From: Oscillospiraceae bacterium
GTDB lineage: Bacteria; Bacillota; Clostridia; Oscillospirales; Oscillospiraceae
NCBI GenBank assembly: GCA_015067565.1
Contig: SVMF01000005.1
Coordinates: forward strand, 47,707-111,706
Length of the DNA stretch: 64,000 nt
Direction of reading: 5' to 3'
Below, one piece after another: positions 19,390-29,259 of this stretch (the stretch's first letter is position 1; every line of letters starts with the position of its first letter). Below the pieces are notes generated by a model. It saw nothing but the letters and a program-made list of their open reading frames with translations. It had not been told where the DNA came from and did not search any database. The position numbers and the translations under genes are program-made.

Positions 19390-22179
19390 ATGGATTACAA
19401 AAACACCATCATCACACCGAAAACGGACTTCCCGATGCGTGCAGGCCTGCCGCAGCGTGAGCCGGGGATGCTCGAAAACTGGAACAAGATCGACGTTTAC
19501 AAGCTTCTGCGCGAGAAGAACGCAGGCAAGCCGAAGTTCGTCCTGCACGACGGCCCTCCCTTCTCCAATGGTGATCTGCACATGGGTCACGCACTGAACA
19601 AGACCCTGAAGGACTTTATCGTCCGCTCCTATGCCATGCGTGGCTACGATACCCCCTACACTCCCGGCTGGGATAACCATGGTATGCCCATTGAGTCTGC
19701 CATCATCAAGAAGAACAAGCTCAACCACAAGACCATGCCCGTGACGGAGTTCCGTACCGCTTGCGAGAACTTCGCCCAGGACTTCATCGACCGTCAGAGA
19801 AACGGCTTCCGCCGCCTGGGCATCATTGGCGATTGGGCCAGACCTTACCGCACGATGGATAAGTCCTTCGAGGCCGAAGAGGTCAAGGTGTTTGGCGAAA
19901 TGTTCCGCAAGGGCTACATCTACAAGGGTCTGAAGCCCGTTTACTGGTGCCCGAAGGACGAAACGGCTCTGGCTGAGGCCGAGATTGAGTATCAGGATGA
20001 CCCCTGCACCTCCATCTATGTTAAGTTCGCCCTCAAGGACACGCAGGGCAAGCTCGCTGCCGAAAATACCTATGTCATCATCTGGACGACCACACCGTGG
20101 ACGCTGCCCGGCAACCTCGCCATCGCGCTCAATGCAAGTGAGAGCTATGTCATTGTTAAAGCAGGCGGGGAGAAGTACATTGTTGCCGAAGCACTGCTCG
20201 AAAAGACCATGAAGGCCGGCAATGTTGAATCTTACGAGATCATCGACCGTCACGAGGGCCGCTTCTTTGAGTATATGACCGCACAGCATCCGTTCCTGGA
20301 TCGTGATTCACTGCTTGTCACTGCCGACTATGTTACGATGGACTCCGGTACCGGCTGCGTCCACACCGCTCCCGGCTTTGGTGCCGATGACTACCAGACC
20401 TGCCGCCGCTACAAGATCGACCTGATCGTACCCGTCGATGACCGCGGCATCCAGACCGCTGATGCAGGCAAGTACGCAGGCCTGCGCTACGATGTTTCCA
20501 ACACGCAGATCGTCGAGGACATGAAGGCTGATGGCAGCCTCTTTGCCTCTGAGGTCTTTACCCACAGCTATCCGCACTGCTGGCGCTGCAAGAGCCCGAT
20601 CATCTTCCGCGCAACTCCACAGTGGTTCTGCTCGGTCGAGTCGTTCAAGGACGAGGCTGTTGCCGCCTGTGAGAATGTCAAGTGGCTGCCCGCATGGGGC
20701 AAGGATCGTATGATCGCCATGATCCGCGACCGTGCCGACTGGTGCATTTCCCGTCAGCGACGTTGGGGCCTGCCGATTCCCGTGTTCTACTGCAAGGATT
20801 GCGGCAAGCCTGTCTGCACGCCTGAGAGCATTGAGCATGTTTCCAAGCTGTTTGCCGAGCACGGCTCGAACATCTGGTTTGCAAACGAGGCAGAAAACCT
20901 CATCCCCGAAGGCCTCTCCTGCCCACACTGCGGCGGTAAGGGCTTCACGAAGGAAACCGACACCCTTGACGGTTGGTTTGACTCCGGCTCGACCCATATC
21001 GCCTCCCTGCGTAAGGACAATGCCGAGCATTGGCCGTCTGACCTTTACCTTGAAGGCGCAGACCAGTACCGTGGTTGGTTCCAGTCGAGCCTCTTAACCA
21101 GCGTTGGTGCACTCGGTGGCGGCGCTCCGTTCAAGGCATGCCTGACCCATGGCTGGACGGTCGACGGCGAGGGCAAGGCGATGCACAAGAGCCTGGGTAA
21201 CGGTGTCGATCCTGCTGAGTTGATCCGTGATTTCGGTGCCGACATCGTAAGACTGTGGGCAGCCTCTGCTGATTACCGTGCAGACGTGCGTTGCTCGAAG
21301 GAGATCTTTAAGCAGTTGGCACAGTCTTACCTCAAATTCCGCAACACCGCCCGCTACTGCCTGGGAAACCTCGATGGCTTCGATGCCAACAACCTGGTCG
21401 CTCCGGAAGACATGCTGGAGCTTGATCGCTGGGCGATCACCAAGCTCAATGAGCTGATCGAAGAGGCATTTAAGGCATACGACAACTATGAGTTCCATGT
21501 TTTGACCCATGCAATCAACGATTTCTGCGTGGTCGAGCTGTCGAGCTTCTATTTGGATATCCTGAAGGATCGCCTTTACTGCGAGGAAAAGAACGGCCTC
21601 AAGCGCAGAAGTGCACAGACCGCCTTGTACCTGATCCTCGACGCAATGGCAAGAATGTACGCACCGATTCTGGCCTACACCTGCGACGAGATCTGGCAGG
21701 CGATGCCGCATCAGTCATCTGATGATGCACGCAACATCGTCCTCAACGAGATGGTCAAGCCCTACACGGCCTATGCTCTCGATGCCGACACCATGGCAAA
21801 GTGGGACACTCTCATTGCTCTGCGCAGCGATGTCAACGGAGTTCTCGAGGCTGCAAGAGCGGATAAGCTGATCGGCAAAGCGCTGGAGGCTCATGTCAGC
21901 CTCCATGCAAATGACGAAGCAGCTGCAAAGGCACTTGAAGCAGTTGCACATTTGGATCTTGCAGAGCTGTTCATTGTATCCTCTGTCAGCATTGAAAAAG
22001 CTGAAGGTGAAGTACTTGCCTCCGGCTGCGGCTGCAATTATGACGGATTGACGATTGCAGTCGCTGCTGCTGCAGGCGAGAAGTGCCCGCGCTGCTGGAT
22101 GCACTCAACCAAGGCTGACGAGAACGGTCTTTGCCCGCGCTGTGCGGAGGTCATGAAGAATTTCGTTTTTGAAGAATAG
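19390..22179 (+). CDS. ileS: Isoleucyl-tRNA synthetase
   Basis: HDGPPFSNGDLHMGHALNK (HIGH), KMSKS-like KAMHKSLGN, C-terminal zinc motif CPRCW...CPRC. Confidence 0.96.
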   Translation: MDYKNTIITPKTDFPMRAGLPQREPGMLENWNKIDVYKLLREKNAGKPKFVLHDGPPFSNGDLHMGHALNKTLKDFIVRSYAMRGYDTPYTPGWDNHGMPIESAIIKKNKLNHKTMPVTEFRTACENFAQDFIDRQRNGFRRLGIIGDWARPYRTMDKSFEAEEVKVFGEMFRKGYIYKGLKPVYWCPKDETALAEAEIEYQDDPCTSIYVKFALKDTQGKLAAENTYVIIWTTTPWTLPGNLAIALNASESYVIVKAGGEKYIVAEALLEKTMKAGNVESYEIIDRHEGRFFEYMTAQHPFLDRDSLLVTADYVTMDSGTGCVHTAPGFGADDYQTCRRYKIDLIVPVDDRGIQTADAGKYAGLRYDVSNTQIVEDMKADGSLFASEVFTHSYPHCWRCKSPIIFRATPQWFCSVESFKDEAVAACENVKWLPAWGKDRMIAMIRDRADWCISRQRRWGLPIPVFYCKDCGKPVCTPESIEHVSKLFAEHGSNIWFANEAENLIPEGLSCPHCGGKGFTKETDTLDGWFDSGSTHIASLRKDNAEHWPSDLYLEGADQYRGWFQSSLLTSVGALGGGAPFKACLTHGWTVDGEGKAMHKSLGNGVDPAELIRDFGADIVRLWAASADYRADVRCSKEIFKQLAQSYLKFRNTARYCLGNLDGFDANNLVAPEDMLELDRWAITKLNELIEEAFKAYDNYEFHVLTHAINDFCVVELSSFYLDILKDRLYCEEKNGLKRRSAQTALYLILDAMARMYAPILAYTCDEIWQAMPHQSSDDARNIVLNEMVKPYTAYALDADTMAKWDTLIALRSDVNGVLEAARADKLIGKALEAHVSLHANDEAAAKALEAVAHLDLAELFIVSSVSIEKAEGEVLASGCGCNYDGLTIAVAAAAGEKCPRCWMHSTKADENGLCPRCAEVMKNFVFEE

Positions 22180-22183
22180 AATA

Positions 22184-22226
22184 AACAATATCGGCCTGCG
22201 GTCAAAAGCCGCAGGCCGATATTGTT
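22184..22226. terminator. Bidirectional terminator between convergent ileS and the CARF-like gene
   Basis: 18-bp perfect stem AACAATATCGGCCTGCGG-tcaaaag-CCGCAGGCCGATATTGTT. Confidence 0.85.
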
Positions 22227-22255
22227 TCATGGGAAGATGACGCAAGGGTGAGCGC

Positions 22256-23434
22256 TCAACCCTCGCCGATGAGCTCGTGACGGAGCCTCTGTGAAAATTC
22301 TTCGTAGCTCAGGCGGTGGACATCAAAAATTGGGACAATGTTCATATCTCTTGCACGACGCTCGAGCGTTTTGAGCGACTGCTCGCTCTTGCCACCATAG
22401 CTTGATATGAGGACCTTCTTGGCATAGCGACCGGCAAAATGCTTGCTGATCGTGTCTAGCTCATAGAGCGCATTTTTATCAAACTCACCGTTTTTACACG
22501 AGATGCAAATCGGTAGCAGACCGCTGGTGAGCATCACATCGAGCTCGTTGCGTGTTTGAATACCGCCTTTGTTGGCATCCATGCCATCCCAGTCCAGGCA
22601 AATGCTGACAGCACGGTCGTCTGCCCAGTGGGCGGCCATATAGGTATAGAGCTCCAGAAGCATACCGGCCTTGGTCAAAATCATGCGGATGTCTCCATCT
22701 CGATAGCGGAAGGAGATGCCGCTCCACGCGTAATCGACCTCTTGCAGATAACCGCCAACCATCAAATCGGCAAGAATGGGCATATCGGCCCGATAAAAGG
22801 CCTTTTGATCCTGCTGCCCTGTCACGACGATCTGCAGTGGATCGAAGGTCTCACTTTTTTCGGTCAGCTCGGCAAGGGAGGTGCAGGTGTTGTTCCAACC
22901 GGCCGGGTCTTTTTTTGCGATTTCCCAAAGGTGAATGATGTCCTGACCGAGTGCATCTGTGATATCCGGCTTGGACATCATTGTCTCGTCGATAACAGCA
23001 CCGTTATGCAGTGAGATGACCTCGCTGACGCACAGAGCGGCTGCTTGAGGCGCAAGCTGGCAGCCGTACTGCCACAAGAGCTTTCCGTTTTTTCCGTTGC
23101 GCTGATACAGCGGAATGTCGTACATTCCCGAGATGATGCCTGCGGCTGCCAGATGCATCTCCGTGCCACCGGTGACATCGAAAATGCAGTCCGGATACCG
23201 CTCGATCAGCTCACGCAGAAGGCCAAGCGTTCCATCGATGTCGCCACGGGGGAGGGAGTGGAACTCCACGGTCGTTTCCATGGAGCGGTTTTCGACAAAT
23301 TGCGTGATAAGATTGCGTCTGCGCTTCTTCATGAGCTTGTCGTCGCCCAAAAAGATGCAGCGACTTGGCTTCAGAAGCACAATGTCACCGATGTTGTCGA
23401 TCGGATCTTCGTCAAAAAAGCTGATCAGCGTCAT
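22256..23434 (-). CDS. DUF1887/Card1-like protein: putative CARF-like N-domain + PD-(D/E)XK-like nuclease C-domain
   Basis: N-terminal FDVTGGTEMHLAAAG (CARF-type GGT-x-M motif); C-terminal TRNELDVMLTSGLLPICISCKNG (restriction-endonuclease-like D...xCK); start set at MTLISFF with RBS AAAGGGG. Confidence 0.72.
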   Translation of the reverse strand: MTLISFFDEDPIDNIGDIVLLKPSRCIFLGDDKLMKKRRRNLITQFVENRSMETTVEFHSLPRGDIDGTLGLLRELIERYPDCIFDVTGGTEMHLAAAGIISGMYDIPLYQRNGKNGKLLWQYGCQLAPQAAALCVSEVISLHNGAVIDETMMSKPDITDALGQDIIHLWEIAKKDPAGWNNTCTSLAELTEKSETFDPLQIVVTGQQDQKAFYRADMPILADLMVGGYLQEVDYAWSGISFRYRDGDIRMILTKAGMLLELYTYMAAHWADDRAVSICLDWDGMDANKGGIQTRNELDVMLTSGLLPICISCKNGEFDKNALYELDTISKHFAGRYAKKVLISSYGGKSEQSLKTLERRARDMNIVPIFDVHRLSYEEFSQRLRHELIGEG

Positions 23435-23448
23435 ACAAGCGGCCCCTT

Positions 23449-24606
23449 TCAAAAGATTTTATACAGATTGGTGTCCTCGTGGAAGGTGTTGATGTTGTAT
23501 AGGAACAGCACATCGGTGATGCCCTCAGCGGTGACGAGCTCGTCTGCGCTGTCCGTGTAGAATCTCGGGTCGATCATGACGATCGAATCGTAGTAGGGGG
23601 TTAGAAGCTGCACCATGCAGTTAGCGTAGGAGTCCTTGATGAGCAGCAGGTGTCTGCCTGTGTTCGAGTCGGTTCTGATGTCGATGCGGGGCGGATTGCC
23701 ACCAAAGAAGAGCGTATACTGATCCTTCTGCCGCAGGGCATCACGCCGATACAGCGATGAGGTCGTTTCACCGTCCTGCACATAGGTCACAGAGTAGTTG
23801 ACCTCAGGCTTCGGCACATAGATCTGAATGGTATCTTCCGTATCGTGGCAGCCGGATTTTGAGGCCAGAGTGCCTTCAAAGGTGTTGGAAACGGTATAGA
23901 CCGCATATTCGTCGATGGGGGAGACCATCAACTCGTCGGCCATGTCCATAAAGGCATGGTAGGCACCCTCACTCGTCCAATGGTGGTCGGTATGGTAATA
24001 CACGCAGCGATCCGGGAAGGCACGCATCGAATCGGTCACATCGGCAAACTTGACATTCTGCAATCGCTCTGCGATGGCTGTGATGTCAGCGTGCTGATCG
24101 CGCACGGGAGCGTTGGTCGGGAGCTTGTCGAGCAAGACACCGGCTGCAGTCGGCACGATGGAGACAGTTGTGTTGAGCTCCGGATGCCGCTGTGCAAAGC
24201 CGTTGATGGCATCTAAATTGCGAGTGAGGGCCGCCTCATTCGGGGCGGTAGGTTTTTCCATCAGGTAGTCATCGTCGCACAGAAGAACGCCGTTGGACTC
24301 ACTTGCGCCCATGAACCGGGTAAAGCTCAGGCGCAGGGAGATCCAAAAATCTCTGCCGACAAATTGATCGGCCAGATAATCATTGATGCCCTCAAAATAG
24401 CTGCCGTCGGTCAGTGATTGCCAGGAAAATTCGGGTGCCTGTGCAAGGGAGCGGTTTTCAGCATCGGAATGCTTGCGATCTGCGGCCAGGAAGCTGACGA
24501 TGCCAAAGAAAAGGACAAAGATCATGAGCAGCATGCTCAGCCAGATGCCCTGCTGCTTACGGTTGCGCTGCAAAACGGAGCGTCGGGTTCTGCGAATCGG
24601 TTCCAA
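23449..24606 (-). CDS. DHHW-family (AlgX/AlgJ-like) surface protein
   Basis: VYYHTDHHWTSEGAYHAFMDMA; N-terminal TM; adjacent to MBOAT gene. Confidence 0.85.
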   Translation of the reverse strand: MEPIRRTRRSVLQRNRKQQGIWLSMLLMIFVLFFGIVSFLAADRKHSDAENRSLAQAPEFSWQSLTDGSYFEGINDYLADQFVGRDFWISLRLSFTRFMGASESNGVLLCDDDYLMEKPTAPNEAALTRNLDAINGFAQRHPELNTTVSIVPTAAGVLLDKLPTNAPVRDQHADITAIAERLQNVKFADVTDSMRAFPDRCVYYHTDHHWTSEGAYHAFMDMADELMVSPIDEYAVYTVSNTFEGTLASKSGCHDTEDTIQIYVPKPEVNYSVTYVQDGETTSSLYRRDALRQKDQYTLFFGGNPPRIDIRTDSNTGRHLLLIKDSYANCMVQLLTPYYDSIVMIDPRFYTDSADELVTAEGITDVLFLYNINTFHEDTNLYKIF

Positions 24607-24623
24607 AGATCGTCACCTCCTGA

Positions 24624-26027
24624 TCAGAATTGTGCATAGAGGAAGGTGGAATAGGTGTCGTTGAGCAGGCAGGCAAGACTCAGAAGGAGAATTGCCGCAA
24701 AGAAGAGGATCGACAGCGGTTTCCACAGATTTCCACGGCGCATCAGGTTGTTTCCGATGCGTGCACCGAGGGGGAAGCAGGCAAAACCGGCAATGAGCAT
24801 CGGCAGCCAGCACGAGCCGAGGTAGTACAGTGCGGTCGAGCCGCACAGACCGTTGAAGAAGACCATACGCGCAAGCCACGCAAGCGCCATGGACAGAGAA
24901 TCGGAGAAGAAGAACACCCAACCGATCATGACCAAAACCACGGTGATGGCATGGCGTGCGATCTTAGGTAGGCGGTCAAGCTGCCTGGCAAGGATGAACT
25001 TTTCCAAAATCAACAGCGCACCATGATACAATCCCCAGAAAATGAAGGTCCAGTTTGCGCCGTGCCAGATGCCCGTCAGGCACCAGACGATCAGTAGATT
25101 GCGGATGGTATTGCCCTTGCCGGCACGGCTGCCGCCGAGGGGGAAGTAGACATACTCACGGAACCATGCACCGAGTGAAATGTGCCAGCGACGCCAGAAG
25201 ACCGTGATGCTTTCAGACAGGTACGGATAGTCGAAATTCTTCTTGATCTCGAAGCCGAACATCTGACTCAGACCGATGGCCATATCCGAGTAGCCACCGA
25301 AATCCATGTAGAGCATCAGCGAATAGCACAGCACACCGAGCCACGCGCTGACGAAGGTAACCTCCTGCAAGGGCAGGTCGGTCAGCGCATAGAAGGTCGT
25401 GCCGAGCAGGTTGGCCAGCAGGACCTTTTTGCCCAGGCCGATCAAAAATAATCTTGTGCCGTTGCCGAAGCTTTCCCAGGAAAATTCGCGGTCATAGAAC
25501 TGATCGGTGATGTCGGAATACTGCACGATCGGGCCGGAAACAAGCTTGGGGAAGAAAGTCACATAGAGGCTGAAATTCAGCAGATTGCGGCTCACGGGAG
25601 CCTTGCCACGATAGACGTCGAACAGGTACGACAGCAGCGTGAAGGTGTAAAACGACAGGCCGATGGGAATCGGAAGGGTGCTTGCCTCCAGCGAGGTGCC
25701 CAGAAGGGCGTTGATATTGTTTACAACGAAGCCGTAATACTTGAAGAAGCCGAGCAGCATCACGTTGATCGCGACCGATACCCACAAAACGAGCTTGGCG
25801 CTGCGCTGCTTCTCGCTTTTCAGAAGGCCTTCCAGCTCCAAAGCGGTAAAATAGTTGAAGAAAATGCTGCAGACGATCAGAATCAGATACTGCGGCGTTC
25901 CCCACGAGAAAAAGAGGATGCTGACGAGCAAGAGTACGGCATTTTTCAATTTCAGCGGAACGACCGCGTACAAAAGCACGCTCACGGGCAGCAGGAAGAA
26001 CAAAAAGGTAATGGTACTGAAATCCAT
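24624..26027 (-). CDS. MBOAT-family O-acyltransferase (AlgI/DltB-like)
   Basis: Polytopic; FPKLVSGPIVQY; GIWHGANWTFIFWGLYHG catalytic His region. Confidence 0.92.
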   Translation of the reverse strand: MDFSTITFLFFLLPVSVLLYAVVPLKLKNAVLLLVSILFFSWGTPQYLILIVCSIFFNYFTALELEGLLKSEKQRSAKLVLWVSVAINVMLLGFFKYYGFVVNNINALLGTSLEASTLPIPIGLSFYTFTLLSYLFDVYRGKAPVSRNLLNFSLYVTFFPKLVSGPIVQYSDITDQFYDREFSWESFGNGTRLFLIGLGKKVLLANLLGTTFYALTDLPLQEVTFVSAWLGVLCYSLMLYMDFGGYSDMAIGLSQMFGFEIKKNFDYPYLSESITVFWRRWHISLGAWFREYVYFPLGGSRAGKGNTIRNLLIVWCLTGIWHGANWTFIFWGLYHGALLILEKFILARQLDRLPKIARHAITVVLVMIGWVFFFSDSLSMALAWLARMVFFNGLCGSTALYYLGSCWLPMLIAGFACFPLGARIGNNLMRRGNLWKPLSILFFAAILLLSLACLLNDTYSTFLYAQF

Positions 26028-26039
26028 AGCGCTTCCTCC

Positions 26040-26522
26040 TTATACCGCGTCGTTATAGGCCTGCCATGCAGCGTCACAACCGACCACGAAGATGACAAAA
26101 TTGCCCCGGACCTCGATGTGTGAGCGGTCGCACAGCGTGTCAAACTGACCGTCCGAGCCATAGCCGTCAAAGAACTTCTTTTGTCCGTCCAAACGAGCCT
26201 GAATGGCTGAACGAATGCTCTCGGCCTGCGTCTCGTCATTCATCTCGATGAGCAGGATCTCTTCAACGGACATGAAATCCGTCGGATAGAGCAGCTTGAA
26301 GCTTGCATAATCTGCTGCATTCAGTCCGTAAAGGCTTAAAAGCTTATCTGCATCGCCCTGTGCCAGAACGGTCATATCGGCATTGCTGCTCAGCGCATCA
26401 TCGAGCTGCTCAAAGCTGGCGGCAGTCTGCTTGTCCTCCTCGGATCCGAAGCGGAACAAGAAGACCACAGCGACGATCACGCACAGCCAGCGTAGCATTT
26501 TATAAAGAAAAGTGTTATTCAT
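26040..26522 (-). CDS. DUF4358-like secreted/membrane protein
   Basis: N-terminal TM then AADYASFKLLYPTDFMSVEEILLIEMNDETQAESIRSAIQARLDGQKKFFDGYG; start overlaps the SGNH stop by 8 nt. Confidence 0.65.
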   Translation of the reverse strand: MNNTFLYKMLRWLCVIVAVVFLFRFGSEEDKQTAASFEQLDDALSSNADMTVLAQGDADKLLSLYGLNAADYASFKLLYPTDFMSVEEILLIEMNDETQAESIRSAIQARLDGQKKFFDGYGSDGQFDTLCDRSHIEVRGNFVIFVVGCDAAWQAYNDAV

Positions 26523-27381
26523 ATGCGCCACCTTCAATGATTCCCACAATCAGATTTTGCGCCCAGTAGGGGTAAAATTCGGGACGGACATGGATACCGT
26601 CGGGCTGCCACCAGTCGGCATACTGCTCGCAAATGGCATCGTTGTCGACGAAGATCACACCCGCCTCACGGCAGGCCTCGCCCACTGCGGCGGAGAAATC
26701 GGGGATGTTGTACCACTTAGAACTGAGCTCAAAGGCAGGATCACGGGCCGGCAGGATGGAGCTGACGATGACCGTTGCCTCGGGAAGGCGCTCGTTGAGG
26801 TCAGCGATGACCTGCATCATTTCTGCGACATATTCCTCAGGGTTATCCCAGTAGCCAATGCTGACGTCATTTAGACCATAGCACAGGAAAATGTATTTTG
26901 GGTCCAGCGCAAGGATGCCGTCCATGTTCATCTCGACATTGCGGATGGTATCACCGCCGCCGGTCAGACAGTTTTCCTCGGGCAGGAAGTCGAAGTACCA
27001 GAAGCCGACGGCACGGCTGTCGCCCAGGATCACATAGTCGTGGAACATCGACCAGATGTCGACCTCCTCATTGCGGATCTGCTCGATGAGCTTGCGCTGC
27101 TCTGCGCTCAGACCGTTCGGGTCGGAGGGCTCGGTCGGCTCTGTGGGATCAGAGACGCTTGGGTCGGTGCTGATCGGCGCGGACGCAGACGGCTGCGTCG
27201 GGGTGGTTGGCTCGGTCAGGGTTGGAGTCTTGGCCTCGAGGGACTCCAGATAGGCAATGCCTTTTTCTATGGCACGCTCCTCCTCACTCGGGGTCAATGC
27301 AAGCACCAGGATTACGATCAGCAGCACTGCCAACAAAATGCCGCCTGCTGCGATCAAATATTTCAATGTCTTATCACTCAT
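26515..27381 (-). CDS. SGNH/GDSL-hydrolase-family protein, membrane anchored
   Basis: GDSRAVG, GLNDVS, DGIHVRPEFY blocks; N-terminal TM and P/T-rich linker. Confidence 0.82.
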   Translation of the reverse strand: MSDKTLKYLIAAGGILLAVLLIVILVLALTPSEEERAIEKGIAYLESLEAKTPTLTEPTTPTQPSASAPISTDPSVSDPTEPTEPSDPNGLSAEQRKLIEQIRNEEVDIWSMFHDYVILGDSRAVGFWYFDFLPEENCLTGGGDTIRNVEMNMDGILALDPKYIFLCYGLNDVSIGYWDNPEEYVAEMMQVIADLNERLPEATVIVSSILPARDPAFELSSKWYNIPDFSAAVGEACREAGVIFVDNDAICEQYADWWQPDGIHVRPEFYPYWAQNLIVGIIEGGAYE

Positions 27382-27580
27382 ACAATTCGCTCCTTCAAGG
27401 CGGTGAAAATGATTCCTACTCAATTTATCATTTTACGAAATTTTGCGAAAAAATGCAAGCATTTTGTCGTTTTTGGGCGGGTAGTTTAAAAAAATTAACG
27501 CAATACATATTTTATTGTTGACAAATCGCACAGAAAGTGCAAAAATATATGTAATCTTTAAGACATTAAAGGAGGCAGCT

Positions 27581-29008
27581 ATGCTTTTTAACAACATCCA
27601 CGATGCACAGAAATACATTGCCGACAACGACATCCAGATGGTCGATTTCAAGATGGTCGACATCGATGGCCGCTGGCGCCACATCACCATCCCCGCTGCG
27701 CGCTTCACCGAGGATACCCTTGTCAGCGGCATCGGCTTTGATGGATCGAACTACGGCTTTGCTCCCGTGGAGAACAGCGACATGGTCTTCATTCCCGACC
27801 TGGCTACTGCTGCATTTGATCCGTTCTCTGAGGTTCCGACGCTCACCATGAGCGGAGATGCCATGATCATTGCACGTCCGGAGAATAAGCCGTTCGATCA
27901 GTATCCGCGCAATGTTGTCAAGCGTGCCGTGGAATATATGAGAGAAGAGGGCATCGCTGATGAGATGATCATCGGACCGGAATTTGAGTTCCATGTATTC
28001 GACAATGTTGAGTTCGAGTGCCGTCCGGAGTGTGTCCGCTGTGAGATCGACACGGCCGAAGCCGAGTGGAACAGCGGTGTTGGTGGCGACGGCTACGAGA
28101 TCGCGCACAAGGGTGGCTACCACATCGGTACCCCGCAGGATCGCTACTACGACATGAGAAGCCGTATGTGCATGCTCATGGACGACTGGGGCGTCAAGGT
28201 CAAGTACCACCATCATGAGGTCGGCGGTCCGGGTCAGCTCGAGATCGAGGTTGAACTGGGTGACATCGTTTCCATGGCAGACAATACCATGGTCACCAAG
28301 TATATCATCCGCAACACCGCCAAGGAAGAGGGTTGCACCGCCACCTTCCTGCCCAAGCCTGTTTACAACGAGGCCGGCAACGGTATGCACGTTCATATGC
28401 TCCTGACGAAGGACGGAAAGCCTCTGTTCTACGACGAGAACGGCTACGCACAGCTGTCTGAGCTGGCTCACTGGTTTATGGGCGGCCTTTTGAAGCACGC
28501 CAAGAGCCTTTGCGCCATCACCAACCCCTCGACCAACAGCTTCAAGCGTCTGGTGCCTGGTTTTGAAGCTCCCGTTACCATCGGCTATGCCACGGCCAAC
28601 CGCTCTGCGGTCATCCGTATCCCGGCCTATGCCAAGAGCCCGATGAGCAAGCGCTTCGAGCTGCGTAACCCCGACGGCACCTGCAACCCCTATTATGCCT
28701 ATGCCGCGATCCTGATGGCAGGTCTGGACGGCGTGAAGAACAAGATTGACCCGTCGGCAAACGGCTGGGGTCCGTACGACTTCAACCTCTTTGACCTCAG
28801 CGATGAGGAGAAGGCAAAGATCGACGGCTTGCCCACTACCCTGGAAGAGGCACTCGATGCTCTGGAGGCTGACCACGACTACCTGACCGCCGGTGGTGTA
28901 TTCCCCGAGCGTCTGCTCAAGATCTGGATTGCCCGCAAGCGCAAGGAGGCAGCTTCTGTCAACCGTGTGCCGCATCCGGCAGAGTTCAAGCAGTATTACG
29001 ATCTGTAA
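27581..29008 (+). CDS. glnA: Glutamine synthetase type I
   Basis: GFDGSNYGFAPVENSDM, FEFHVFDNVEF, NPSTNSFKRLVPGFEAPV; RBS GGAGG upstream of ATG 27581. Confidence 0.95.
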   Translation: MLFNNIHDAQKYIADNDIQMVDFKMVDIDGRWRHITIPAARFTEDTLVSGIGFDGSNYGFAPVENSDMVFIPDLATAAFDPFSEVPTLTMSGDAMIIARPENKPFDQYPRNVVKRAVEYMREEGIADEMIIGPEFEFHVFDNVEFECRPECVRCEIDTAEAEWNSGVGGDGYEIAHKGGYHIGTPQDRYYDMRSRMCMLMDDWGVKVKYHHHEVGGPGQLEIEVELGDIVSMADNTMVTKYIIRNTAKEEGCTATFLPKPVYNEAGNGMHVHMLLTKDGKPLFYDENGYAQLSELAHWFMGGLLKHAKSLCAITNPSTNSFKRLVPGFEAPVTIGYATANRSAVIRIPAYAKSPMSKRFELRNPDGTCNPYYAYAAILMAGLDGVKNKIDPSANGWGPYDFNLFDLSDEEKAKIDGLPTTLEEALDALEADHDYLTAGGVFPERLLKIWIARKRKEAASVNRVPHPAEFKQYYDL

Positions 29009-29021
29009 TGCAAAAAAATGT

Positions 29022-29050
29022 CATCCTGCCGTTCAGGCAGGATGATTTTT
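29022..29050 (+). terminator. glnA terminator
   Basis: CATCCTGCC-gttca-GGCAGGATG followed by ATTTTTT. Confidence 0.85.
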
Positions 29051-29124
29051 TAAATCAAAGTCCGATTTATTGGACATAGACAATGCTACAATGAGTGCAG
29101 ATAAGAACAGAAAGGGTGTTTCGG

Positions 29125-29259
29125 ATGCGCGGATATATCATTGCGGCAAAGGGTTATTATGAGGTTTACACCGCAGAAGGCAACTTCTTGTGCTCTGCGG
29201 ATACGAAGGCGGAAGCCGTGGAGGAATTGGAAGCTTGGGAAGAAGAAATTATTGCCTGA
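29125..29259 (+). CDS. Small protein (44 aa) overlapping the start of truA
   Basis: ATG with upstream AAAGGG; MRGYIIAAKGYYEVYTAEGNFLCSADTKAEAVEELEAWEEEIIA; not in the supplied ORF track. Confidence 0.5.
   Translation: MRGYIIAAKGYYEVYTAEGNFLCSADTKAEAVEELEAWEEEIIA

Noticed and set aside
27518-27551. Promoter of glnA (TTGACA at 27518)
   Set aside because: The -35 box is good but no -10 at 16-18 nt spacing could be assigned confidently
27566-28975. 469-aa minus-strand ORF opposite glnA
   Set aside because: Antisense shadow of highly conserved glutamine synthetase; no recognisable domain
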